Assembly: GCA_025455085.1 (NCBI GenBank)
Contig: JALONF010000107.1
Location: 1 to 7,096, forward strand
DNA from: Ignavibacteriaceae bacterium
Lineage (GTDB): Bacteria; Bacteroidota; Ignavibacteria; Ignavibacteriales; Ignavibacteriaceae
DNA length: 7,096 nucleotides
Direction of reading: 5' to 3'
This document shows positions 1 to 6,842 of this stretch, one piece after another. A program made the position numbers and the translations under genes. Position 1 is the stretch's first letter. The number at the start of each line of letters is the position of its first letter. Under the pieces are notes generated by a model, which ran no database searches, was not told where the DNA came from, and was given only the letters and a program-made list of their open reading frames with translations.

Positions 1-1
1 A

Positions 2-523
2 GGTCCGACTTATCCCATATCAGGCGAAGCAGTTATTGGTAGTGAAGTGATAAAGTATAAACTGGACAGAACACACGGCGGTGAAGGCGATCATCTGATC
101 GAAATAAATGCTGATAATGAAAATATCTGTGCTGAGCTCTTTTGGAAAAGATATAAAACTAATGACGCCTGGACTTCAATTGATATGAAAAGGCAAAACG
201 GAAAATTAATTGCTTCGCTGCCTTATCAGCCACCCGCTGGTAAACTGGTTTATCACATAATTCTTCAAAAAGGTGAAAATGCTGTAACACTGCCAGCAAA
301 CAGTGAAGTAGTTATCAGGTTTAAAGGTGATGTGCCAGTATTGTTTTTGATTCCGCATATCATTTTTATTTTTGGTGCAATGCTGCTATCGACAAGAACT
401 GACTATTCTCACTTTTATTTTTGTGATTATTGGGGGATTTATTTTTGGCCCAATTGTCCAGAAATATGCATTCGGTGCTTTCTGGACAGGCTTTCCGTTC
501 GGTCACGATTTGACAGACAATAA
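2..523 (+). CDS. Unrecognised membrane protein, 5' part; truncated by window edge and frameshifted
   Basis: The frame is open from the left edge, so the true start lies upstream; the first in-window start-like codon (GTG at 47) is probably internal. The visible N-terminal part is hydrophilic with alternating beta-like stretches (HLIEI, ICAELFWKRYK, KLIASLPY, KLVYHIIL, EVVIRFKG). It resembles an extracytoplasmic Ig-like or fibronectin-like domain. A hydrophobic segment follows at about 332-388 (VPVLFLIPHIIFIFGAMLL), ending in STRT. After about position 400 this frame becomes rich in Cys, Arg and aromatic residues (DYSHFYFCDYWG) and stops at 523, while a hydrophobic, protein-like reading continues one frame over. 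The sensible product is therefore residues up to STRT joined to the next entry. From memory, similar hypothetical proteins occur intact in Bacteroidota/Ignavibacteria. No function can be assigned. Confidence 0.6.
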   Translation, partial: GPTYPISGEAVIGSEVIKYKLDRTHGGEGDHLIEINADNENICAELFWKRYKTNDAWTSIDMKRQNGKLIASLPYQPPAGKLVYHIILQKGENAVTLPANSEVVIRFKGDVPVLFLIPHIIFIFGAMLLSTRTDYSHFYFCDYWGIYFWPNCPEICIRCFLDRLSVRSRFDRQ

Positions 524-725
524 AATACTTGTCGGATTTATTGGATGGCTGCTTGCATTAATCGCTCTTTACAAATTCAAAAATCCAAAACGATGGATTG
601 TCTTTGCTTCAATCCTGATGTTTGTAATATTTTTAATACCTCACAGTGTTCTTGGCTCAGAGCTTGATTATAACGAGCTTGATGCTAAAGCAGAAGTAAA
701 CACAGAAACTATGATAGAAGACTAA
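372..725 (+). CDS. Unrecognised membrane protein, 3' part of the same frameshifted gene
   Basis: This frame carries the continuation of the preceding gene. Meaningful protein appears to begin near 399 (LTILTFIF); the codons from the TTG at 372 to about 398 overlap the better-looking AMLLSTRT reading of the other frame and are probably not used. Three membrane segments are visible: LTILTFIFVIIGGFIFGPIV, then ILVGFIGWLLALIALY, then IVFASILMFVIFLIPHSVLG. Between the first two lies a conserved-looking loop, KYAFGAFWTGFPFGHDLTDNK. The tail after the last helix is acidic. Together the two parts would give an extracytoplasmic domain followed by about four helices. Restoring one frame needs a net loss of 3k+2 bases or gain of 3k+1 bases near 395-402; a short stretch between STRT and LTILT may also be missing. 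It could be a real pseudogene, an assembly error or strain variation. The stop codon directly abuts the xseA start. Confidence 0.6.
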   Translation: MVQCCYRQELTILTFIFVIIGGFIFGPIVQKYAFGAFWTGFPFGHDLTDNKILVGFIGWLLALIALYKFKNPKRWIVFASILMFVIFLIPHSVLGSELDYNELDAKAEVNTETMIED

Positions 726-1907
726 TTGGCAAACGAAGTTCAAATACTAACTGTTTCGGAATTAACAAAAGAAATCCGAAGAACACTCGAGGAATCATTC
801 GAACAGGTTTCTGTGATTGGAGAAATATCAAACTTCAAATCGCACATTTCTGGTCATTGGTATTTCAGTCTAAAGGATTCTGATGCAGTGATCAGCTGCA
901 CGATGTGGAAAGGTTTTAATCAGTACGTTTTCTTCACACCGCAGGATGGTATGAAGATTATTGTAAACGGAAAGTTGACAGTATATCCACCCAGAGGAAG
1001 TTACCAGCTTGATATCCGTTCTATGAAACCTGCTGGACTTGGTGAATTACAAGAGGCATTTGAAAAATTAAAAAAGAAACTTGAAGCAGAAGGATTATTT
1101 GACGAGAAGTTCAAGAAACCAATTCCATCCTACCCCCAAAAGATTGGAGTTGTTACCGCAATAGATGGTGCAGCCTTTAAAGATTTAATTAGCGTGGCCG
1201 AAAGGAGATTCCCTCTTGTAGAAATTGTAATTGCTCCGGCAAGAGTTCAGGGAAGCGGGGCCGCTGAATCTATTGTGAACGGAATAAGGCTTTTGAATCA
1301 ATATCCTGGCATAAACGTTATTATTGTAGCTCGCGGCGGCGGCTCTATTGAAGATCTTTGGGCTTTTAACGAGGAGATAGTTGCCCGGGCAGTTTTTAAG
1401 TCTAAGATTCCAATTATTTCTGGAGTAGGACACGAAGTTGATTTTACTATTGCAGATTATGTAGCCGACCTTCGTGCGCCTACGCCTTCAGTTGCGATGG
1501 AGATAGCAACTCCGGATATCAGCGATATTGAGAATTTCATTGTAGAATTTTTGTCATCTTCATCAGCAAATATTGAAGAGATGGTTGAATCAAAGAAAGA
1601 AGACGTTGCGGCATTTTATAGTTCTTATGGTTTCAGAATTCCGTTGGATATATTAAGCAGAAAATCTCAGCAAGTTGATCTAAGTTTAAATAAAATTATT
1701 CAAAGCATTGAAAAGTTTTCAATGATATATGATAAAAGAATATCGCTTCTTGCAAAATCTCTCGATGCATTTGATATTCAGAGGGTTTTGAAGAGGGGCT
1801 TTGTTTTAGTGAGGCAGAACTCTAAATTTGTTACAAGGGCTGTGGATTTTAATACAGAAGAAAAAGCCATGCTAAAGTTTTACGATGGGGAAATATCAAC
1901 TCATTAA
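726..1907 (+). CDS. xseA: Exodeoxyribonuclease VII large subunit
   Basis: Catalytic subunit of exonuclease VII, a cytoplasmic, metal-independent nuclease that degrades single-stranded DNA from both ends to oligonucleotides and works in mismatch repair and DNA damage processing with XseB. Residues 1-100 are the N-terminal OB-fold domain (LTVSELTKEIRRTLEESF, EISNFK, GHWYFSLKD). Residues about 120-320 are the nuclease domain, with GVVTAIDGAAFKDL, RGGGSIEDLW (203-212), GVGHEVDFTIADYVADLRAPTPS (233-255). Asp153, Arg203, His236 and Asp239 match, at constant offset, the residues reported as essential in E. coli XseA (D155, R205, H238, D241). The remaining coiled-coil region is followed by the C-terminal RGFVLV segment (358-363). 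At 393 residues it is shorter than E. coli XseA (456), mainly in the coiled-coil arm. The start is TTG, set directly after the upstream TAA; it fits the family N-terminus and no better start is seen. xseB follows after 9 bases. Confidence 0.96.
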   Translation: MANEVQILTVSELTKEIRRTLEESFEQVSVIGEISNFKSHISGHWYFSLKDSDAVISCTMWKGFNQYVFFTPQDGMKIIVNGKLTVYPPRGSYQLDIRSMKPAGLGELQEAFEKLKKKLEAEGLFDEKFKKPIPSYPQKIGVVTAIDGAAFKDLISVAERRFPLVEIVIAPARVQGSGAAESIVNGIRLLNQYPGINVIIVARGGGSIEDLWAFNEEIVARAVFKSKIPIISGVGHEVDFTIADYVADLRAPTPSVAMEIATPDISDIENFIVEFLSSSSANIEEMVESKKEDVAAFYSSYGFRIPLDILSRKSQQVDLSLNKIIQSIEKFSMIYDKRISLLAKSLDAFDIQRVLKRGFVLVRQNSKFVTRAVDFNTEEKAMLKFYDGEISTH

Positions 1908-1916
1908 AACTATTTT

Positions 1917-2144
1917 ATGACAAAGAAAAAAACTAAAAGTAATTTTGAGCAGGATTTATCCCGCCTTGAAGAAATAAGCCAAATGCTTGAAGAGGATAAC
2001 GTTGAGCTTGAGGATGCTATATCACTTTTTGAGGAAGGAGTGAAGCTTTCCAAATCCTGCTTGAAGACTTTGAAAGAAGCCGAATTAAAAATTACCGAGC
2101 TCAAAAAAGAGTTAGGAAAAATATCACAAGTTGAAGAAGATTAA
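1917..2144 (+). CDS. xseB: Exodeoxyribonuclease VII small subunit
   Basis: Small non-catalytic subunit that binds the XseA coiled-coil arm and is required for a soluble, active exonuclease VII. The 75 residues are the usual size of the family. The signature is clear: FEQDLSRLEEISQMLEEDNVELEDAISLFEEGVKLSKSC, i.e. a charged helical hairpin with the FEEG turn, followed by LKEAELKITEL and an acidic tail. The ATG start lies 9 bases after the xseA stop and has no Shine-Dalgarno sequence, so translation is probably coupled to xseA or leaderless-like in its initiation. Adjacency of both subunit genes allows co-production of the complex. An opposite-strand open frame over this gene is only a shadow. 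Confidence 0.96.
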   Translation: MTKKKTKSNFEQDLSRLEEISQMLEEDNVELEDAISLFEEGVKLSKSCLKTLKEAELKITELKKELGKISQVEED

Positions 2145-2156
2145 ATCTGTTACATT

Positions 2157-2164
2157 AGGGAGGA
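2157..2164 (+). promoter_or_regulatory. Strong Shine-Dalgarno sequence for dxs
   Basis: AGGGAGGA sits in the 32-base xseB-dxs gap, with a 12-base AT-rich spacer to the dxs ATG. It is the only near-perfect anti-16S match before a gene in this window; xseB and the response regulator have none, and the oxidoreductase has only AAGG 10 bases upstream. The spacer is longer than the usual 5-9 bases. It supports ATG at 2177 as the dxs start and suggests that dxs translation is initiated independently of xseB. Confidence 0.7.
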
Positions 2165-2176
2165 TTATTTTATTTA

Positions 2177-4096
2177 ATGATTGATGAACAAAAATACCCG
2201 ATTCTTTCCAGGGTAGATTACCCTTCAGATATCCGACAGCTATCACTTCCGCAATTAAAGCAATTGTGTACCGACATCAGGGAGTATATGGTTGATACGA
2301 TTTCAGAAATCGGTGGGCACTTTGGTGGTGGACTTGGAACAGTTGAACTAACAGTTGCAATTCACAAAGTTTTTAACACGCCTCACGACCTTGTTGTTTG
2401 GGATACTGGTCATCAGGCATACCCGCATAAAATTCTTACCGGAAGAAAAGAAGCCCTTAACAGAATTCGTCAGTATGGTGGAATAAGCGGATTTCTAAAA
2501 CGATCCGAGAGTGAATACGATGCTTTTGGTGCAGGGCATGCATCAACTTCTATTTCTGCAGCACTTGGAATGGCAACTGCAAAAGATATTACTAAAGTTG
2601 ATAAGAAAGTTGTGGCTGTTATAGGTGATGGCGCAATGACAGGTGGAATGGCTTATGAAGCAATGAATAATTCTGGTGTATTGAAAACTGATCTCATCGT
2701 TGTCTTGAATGATAATAATATGTCAATCGCACCAAATGTCTGGCAGATTTCAAATTATTTTACTGAAATGATATCCCATCCTGACTACAATAAATTTAAA
2801 GGACAGATCTGGGATCTAACAGGAAAGCTGGATCAATTTGGTGATCGGATGAGACGTGTTGCTGTTAGACTTGAGCAAGGAATAAAAGCTGTCATCACCC
2901 CAGGAATGCTTTTCGAAGCATTGGGCTTTAGATATTTCGGGCCAATTAACGGCCACAATCTGCATCAAACTGTCAAAATATTTGAACAGGTTAAAGATCT
3001 CAAAGGACCAATTCTAATTCATGCAATCACTCAAAAAGGAAAAGGATATAAACCTGCAGAAGGACATGTTCAAAGACTTCATGCTTCAACTCCGTTTGAC
3101 AAGTTAACGGGACAGGCACATAAAAAAGCAGGCGAAGCCGTAGCTTACACAAAGATTTTTGGTAACGCACTGGTAGAAATTATTGAGAAGAATCCCAAAG
3201 TTGTTGGCATTACAGCTGCCATGCCTGACGGAACCGGGCTTGATATTCTTAAAGAAAAAATTCCACAGAATTATTTTGATGTTGGTATCGCAGAAGAACA
3301 TGCCGTAACATTTGCAGCCGGTCTTGCAACACAAGGAATAGTTCCTGTCCTTGCAATTTATTCAACATTTCTTCAGAGAGCATTCGATCAGATAATACAC
3401 GACGTCGCTTTACAGAAATTACATGTTGTATTTATTTTGGACAGAGCCGGATTAGTTGGTGCCGATGGTCCAACTCATCACGGAACATTTGATTTGTCAT
3501 ACCTTCGAATGATTCCTGGTATGGTAATAATGGCACCGAAGGATGAAGCAGAATTGCGCAATATGGTTTATACTGCAGTTGAACACTGTGATGGTCCGGT
3601 TGCGGTGCGATATCCGCGAGGTTCGGCACTTGGTGTTAAACTTGAACCCGGCTTCAGCAATATTGAAATTGGGAAAGCAGAAAAACTTACTGATGGTGAA
3701 GATGTTGCAATCCTTGCAGTTGGCTCGATGGTGAACTATGCTGATAAAGCTGTTGCCATATTGAAAGAAAGCGGTATCAGCAGTGAACTCGTAAATATGC
3801 GTTTCATCAAACCTCTTGATACTCAACTGCTTGATGAGATTGCATCGAAGCATGAAAAAATTGTAACTATCGAAGAAAATAATTTACCTGGTGGTTTTGG
3901 TTCGGCTGTGCTCGAATATTTTAATGACAAGAATTTTAAGAATGATATTCTTCGGATTGGAATTCCGGATACATTCATTGATCACGGGACTCAATCTGAA
4001 CTTCACAAACAAATTTCAATTGACCCTGCAGGAATAGTTTCGCAGATAACTACTTTCTTTAAGAGTGTCAAATCAACTGAAAAGGTAACTTACTGA
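2177..4096 (+). CDS. dxs: 1-deoxy-D-xylulose-5-phosphate synthase
   Basis: Thiamine-diphosphate enzyme that condenses pyruvate with glyceraldehyde 3-phosphate to DXP and CO2, the entry step of the MEP isoprenoid pathway; DXP also feeds thiamine and pyridoxal synthesis in many bacteria. The 639 residues fit the family (about 620-640). The N-terminal ThDP domain shows GGHFGGGLGTVELTVA (46-61), WDTGHQAYPHKILTGR and the ThDP/Mg motif GDGAMTGG (150-157) ending at Asn181 in NDNN. The pyrimidine-binding domain has IAEEHAVTFAAGLA (371-384), IYSTFLQRAFDQ and DRAGLVGADGPTHHG (422-436). The C-terminal transketolase-like domain follows from about 500. His48, His302, Glu373, Arg401, Arg423, Asp430, His434 and Arg481 align with known E. 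coli DXS active-site residues (H49, H299, E370, R398, R420, D427, H431, R478), so it should be active. Its TGA shares one base with the next gene's ATG, implying translational coupling. Confidence 0.98.
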   Translation: MIDEQKYPILSRVDYPSDIRQLSLPQLKQLCTDIREYMVDTISEIGGHFGGGLGTVELTVAIHKVFNTPHDLVVWDTGHQAYPHKILTGRKEALNRIRQYGGISGFLKRSESEYDAFGAGHASTSISAALGMATAKDITKVDKKVVAVIGDGAMTGGMAYEAMNNSGVLKTDLIVVLNDNNMSIAPNVWQISNYFTEMISHPDYNKFKGQIWDLTGKLDQFGDRMRRVAVRLEQGIKAVITPGMLFEALGFRYFGPINGHNLHQTVKIFEQVKDLKGPILIHAITQKGKGYKPAEGHVQRLHASTPFDKLTGQAHKKAGEAVAYTKIFGNALVEIIEKNPKVVGITAAMPDGTGLDILKEKIPQNYFDVGIAEEHAVTFAAGLATQGIVPVLAIYSTFLQRAFDQIIHDVALQKLHVVFILDRAGLVGADGPTHHGTFDLSYLRMIPGMVIMAPKDEAELRNMVYTAVEHCDGPVAVRYPRGSALGVKLEPGFSNIEIGKAEKLTDGEDVAILAVGSMVNYADKAVAILKESGISSELVNMRFIKPLDTQLLDEIASKHEKIVTIEENNLPGGFGSAVLEYFNDKNFKNDILRIGIPDTFIDHGTQSELHKQISIDPAGIVSQITTFFKSVKSTEKVTY

Positions 4097-5100
4097 TGGA
4101 GAAAACGAGAGTAGCAGTCATAGGACTTGGGAGTGTTGCCCAGCTTGTTCATTTGCCAAATCTTGTCAAGATAAAAAATGCGGAGATAACTGCACTTGCC
4201 GAAATAAATAGAAGCAGATTAAATTTTGTTGCAGATAAGTATGGAATAAAAAAGCTTTATAGTGATTATAAGCAATTACTAACTGATACAGAGATAGATG
4301 CAGTAATAATTGCAACTCCAACACACCTTCATAAGCAAATGGCTATCGATTGCTTAAATGCCGGAAAAGATGTGCTTGTTGAAAAACCTCTCGCACGAAA
4401 CAGCAGCGAAGGAATAGAAATTATTGAATGCGCTAAAAAGAACAGCAGAAAATTAATGGTTGGAATGAATCTTCGTTATCGGCCGGATAGTATGCTGATC
4501 AGAAGTTTAATTGATGCTGGTGAAATCGGAATTCCATTTTACATCAAATGCGGCTGGATAAGAAAGCAAAGCAGCTCAGAGAAATGGTTTAACAAAAGAG
4601 AAGAAGCTGGCGGCGGCGTAATCCTCGATCTCGGAGTAAACCTGATTGATTTAGCTCTCTGGCTTGCTGACTATCCAAAGGTAATTTCTGTCTCAACAAA
4701 AAATTATTTTCACAATTCGAAAAATCTGGAAGACACTTCAATCAGTCTCATAAGGTGTGAAAATTCAGTAACAATAAATATTGAAGCAAGCTGGAGCCTC
4801 GCTGAAGAAAAAGATACATTTTATACAAATGTTTATGGCACAAAAGGCAGTATTGGTGCTAATCCTTTTAAATTGATAAAAGTTCTGGATGATGAGCAGA
4901 TTGACCTTGGCTCAACCTTTGTCGAAACTCCGACTGAAGCATTTAAGAAATCTTACCTGAATGAATTAAAAAGCTTTATAGGAGCTATCAAGGGTCTTAA
5001 TCCGGTTTTCTCATCCGGCGAGGAAGCATTGCAGCTCCTTAAAATTGCTGAATCTATGTATCTTTCTGCCGAAAAAGATCAAGAAATAAAAATCATCTAA
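4096..5100 (+). CDS. Gfo/Idh/MocA family NAD(P)-dependent oxidoreductase, substrate unknown
   Basis: Cytoplasmic dehydrogenase-type protein of 334 residues, the usual size. The N-terminal Rossmann fold has VAVIGLGSVAQLVHLP (6-21) with the GxGxxA dinucleotide loop, then AVIIATPTHLHK (69-80) and the EKPLA motif (96-100) whose Lys97 is the family's catalytic/cofactor lysine. The C-terminal alpha/beta domain contains GGGVILDLGVNLIDLALWL (172-190). In inositol dehydrogenase-like members this motif reads DxGxHxxD, with Asp and His as catalytic residues; here Asp178 is kept but the His position is Asn182. The protein may therefore use a different proton relay, act on an unusual substrate or have lost classical activity. 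Members act on sugars, inositols, nucleotide sugars or biliverdin, and sequence alone does not choose among them. The ATG overlaps the dxs stop (TGATG), so it is very probably in the same operon. Four bases separate it from the response regulator. Confidence 0.85.
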   Translation: MEKTRVAVIGLGSVAQLVHLPNLVKIKNAEITALAEINRSRLNFVADKYGIKKLYSDYKQLLTDTEIDAVIIATPTHLHKQMAIDCLNAGKDVLVEKPLARNSSEGIEIIECAKKNSRKLMVGMNLRYRPDSMLIRSLIDAGEIGIPFYIKCGWIRKQSSSEKWFNKREEAGGGVILDLGVNLIDLALWLADYPKVISVSTKNYFHNSKNLEDTSISLIRCENSVTINIEASWSLAEEKDTFYTNVYGTKGSIGANPFKLIKVLDDEQIDLGSTFVETPTEAFKKSYLNELKSFIGAIKGLNPVFSSGEEALQLLKIAESMYLSAEKDQEIKII

Positions 5101-5104
5101 TTAA

Positions 5105-5794
5105 ATGCAAAAAATTCTACTGGTTGATGACGAGGTAGATATACTGGAATTTCTCAAGTACAACCTTGAGCAGGAGGATTTTGAGGTTCTTGTAAGTTCA
5201 AACGGAAAAGATGCGTTAAAAAAAATTTCGCAGAATCCTGATTTAATTGTTCTAGATATAATGATGCCTGAGATGGATGGATTCGAACTCTATCAGCAAA
5301 TTAAAGCAAATAAAGAATATCAGGATATGCCTATTATCTTTCTAACTGCCAAGTCAGGCGAGACAGATGAAATAAAAGGTCTTGATCTTGGTGCGAGTGA
5401 TTATATTCAGAAGCCGATCTCTCCTAAAAAATTAATAGCACGGATAAAATCAAATCTCAGAAAATCAGAACAGTCAGAGAAAAAATCTAAGAAATTTGAA
5501 AATCTTAAAATTGGCGCCCTGGAAGTTGATGTTGAAAAATTTGAAGTGAAGGTTGATAATAAAAAGAAATTTTTCCCGCGCAAAGAATTTCAATTGCTTT
5601 ATTATCTTGCCCAGAATCCCGGTAAGGTTATAAACAGGGAAACACTGTTGAAAGAAATTTGGGGAAACGATGTTTATGTCATCGACCGTACGATTGATGT
5701 TCATATCAGAAAAATCAGGGAAAAACTTGGCAAACATTCAGAATTAATTGAGACTATTAAAGGTGTTGGATACAGATTCAAACACAACGAATAA
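5105..5794 (+). CDS. OmpR/PhoB-family response regulator
   Basis: DNA-binding response regulator of a two-component system, 229 residues. The receiver domain (1-118) starts QKILLVDDEVDIL with the acidic pair Asp8/Asp9, has phosphoacceptor Asp51 in LIVLDIMMPEMDGFELY, Thr81 in IIFLTAK and Lys103 in YIQKPISP, so all switch residues are present. A short Lys-rich linker (120-133) leads to a winged-helix output domain (about 134-226), with KEFQLLYYLAQNPGKVINRETLLKEIWG and the recognition-helix region DRTIDVHIRKIREKLG, ending in the wing motif IKGVGYRF. The architecture is PhoB-like, but the target regulon and signal cannot be read from the sequence. The start lies 4 bases after the oxidoreductase stop with no Shine-Dalgarno sequence. 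Its 3' end overlaps the sensor kinase frame, which should be its cognate partner. Confidence 0.95.
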   Translation: MQKILLVDDEVDILEFLKYNLEQEDFEVLVSSNGKDALKKISQNPDLIVLDIMMPEMDGFELYQQIKANKEYQDMPIIFLTAKSGETDEIKGLDLGASDYIQKPISPKKLIARIKSNLRKSEQSEKKSKKFENLKIGALEVDVEKFEVKVDNKKKFFPRKEFQLLYYLAQNPGKVINRETLLKEIWGNDVYVIDRTIDVHIRKIREKLGKHSELIETIKGVGYRFKHNE

Positions 5795-6812
5795 GTTTTT
5801 ATCATACCTGGCATCATCTCTTGTCTACTACAGAGAATTCCTTTTTTTTAATATTTTATTTATTCTCACAATTCTTTTACTAACACAAGATTTCTCATTA
5901 CTTCCTTCATTAATTGTTTCAATACTAATAATTGACATTTCAGCGCTTTATCTCATTGGCAGGAGACGAAATAAAGAGCTTGATGAAATCAAGACTATCA
6001 TTAATAATATCCGGAAGAATAAATATAACAGCGAAGAAGAAATACAGCTTGGCTCTAATTTGCTTGCTTTACAGAAAGCGATCAAGAAAATGTTCAAGAA
6101 GGAAAAAAGTGATATCGAGTATCTTCAGCGATTGCAGAAAATGAGATCACAGTTTATTGCAAACGTTTCTCATGAATTAAGAACACCGATTTTCGCAATT
6201 CAAGGCTACATCGAAACTTTATTGAACGGTGCTATACACGATAATAATGTTAATATGCACTTCTTAGAAAAGGCTAATCAGCATACTGTTTCATTAAGTA
6301 ATCTTTTGAATGATCTTATTGATATTTCTATGATTGAATCCGGTGAGATGCGGATGAGTTATAGATATTTCAGGATTAATGATTTAATCCACCAGGTTAT
6401 CCAGGATAACACGAAGATGGCAGTGGATAAAAATCTTGAATTGATATACATTCCCGCAAGAGATGATCTGGAAGTCTTTGGTGATAAAGATAAGCTCAGA
6501 CAGGTGCTGGTTAATTTAATTCTTAATTCAATAAAGTATACTGAAAAAGGAAAAATTGAAGTACTTGTAGAAGAAGAAAATAAGCATGCTAAAATAGTCG
6601 TCAGAGATACCGGAATTGGTATTCCAGAAAATTATATCGATAGAATTTTTGAGAGATTCTTCAGGATAGACAAGGCTCGATCAAGGTCTCAGGGAGGTAC
6701 CGGCTTAGGATTAGCTATCGTCAAGCATATAATCGAAGCTCATAGCTCTAAGGTGGTAGTATCCAGTAAAGAAGGAGAGGGCAGTGAGTTTTCTTTTTTA
6801 CTAAAAAAATGA
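5748..6812 (+). CDS. PhoR-like sensor histidine kinase with minimal extracytoplasmic loop
   Basis: Membrane-bound kinase, cognate partner of the preceding regulator. Two hydrophobic segments (about residues 32-46 and 52-70 from the TTG start) are separated by only about five residues, so there is no real extracytoplasmic sensor domain. A linker (75-120) resembles a degenerate HAMP. The DHp domain has phosphoacceptor His142 in FIANVSHELRTPIFAIQGY, with the ExxT phosphatase motif. The HATPase domain has the N box LVNLILNSIKYT, DTGIGIP (287-293), the F box RIFERFFRID and GGTGLGLAIVKHI (316-328). The segment FFRIDKARSRSQGGTGLGL is characteristic of PhoR-like kinases. No PAS domain is seen. The start is uncertain: there is no ATG before the first membrane segment; TTG 5748, GTG 5763 and TTG 5766 are options. 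All overlap the regulator gene by about 30-47 bases, implying coupled translation. At 354 residues the protein is complete. Confidence 0.93.
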   Translation: MRLLKVLDTDSNTTNKFLSYLASSLVYYREFLFFNILFILTILLLTQDFSLLPSLIVSILIIDISALYLIGRRRNKELDEIKTIINNIRKNKYNSEEEIQLGSNLLALQKAIKKMFKKEKSDIEYLQRLQKMRSQFIANVSHELRTPIFAIQGYIETLLNGAIHDNNVNMHFLEKANQHTVSLSNLLNDLIDISMIESGEMRMSYRYFRINDLIHQVIQDNTKMAVDKNLELIYIPARDDLEVFGDKDKLRQVLVNLILNSIKYTEKGKIEVLVEEENKHAKIVVRDTGIGIPENYIDRIFERFFRIDKARSRSQGGTGLGLAIVKHIIEAHSSKVVVSSKEGEGSEFSFLLKK

Positions 6813-6842
6813 GTTTTTATTCTAATTATTTACAAAAAGGGA

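Noticed and set aside
1185..1433. Minus-strand open frame inside xseA
   Set aside because: Shadow of the conserved nuclease domain; composition is not protein-like.
1910..2104. Minus-strand open frame over xseB
   Set aside because: Ser-rich translation complementary to a Glu/Lys-rich helical gene; a shadow of xseB, which has a clear family match.
3104..3853. Several open frames on both strands inside dxs
   Set aside because: All overlap an intact dxs frame with complete active-site motifs and show no protein-like composition.
5474..5737. Minus-strand open frame over the response regulator
   Set aside because: Phe/Asn-rich translation typical of the reverse of a Lys/Glu-rich gene; the regulator has all family residues.
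5932..6144. Alternative-frame open frame within the kinase gene
   Set aside because: Lies completely inside the kinase linker and DHp region, which match in the other frame.
6802..6819. TAAAAA...TTTTTA hairpin around the kinase stop codon as a terminator
   Set aside because: The stem is only six A/T pairs with no G/C, so it is too weak to be called an intrinsic terminator.
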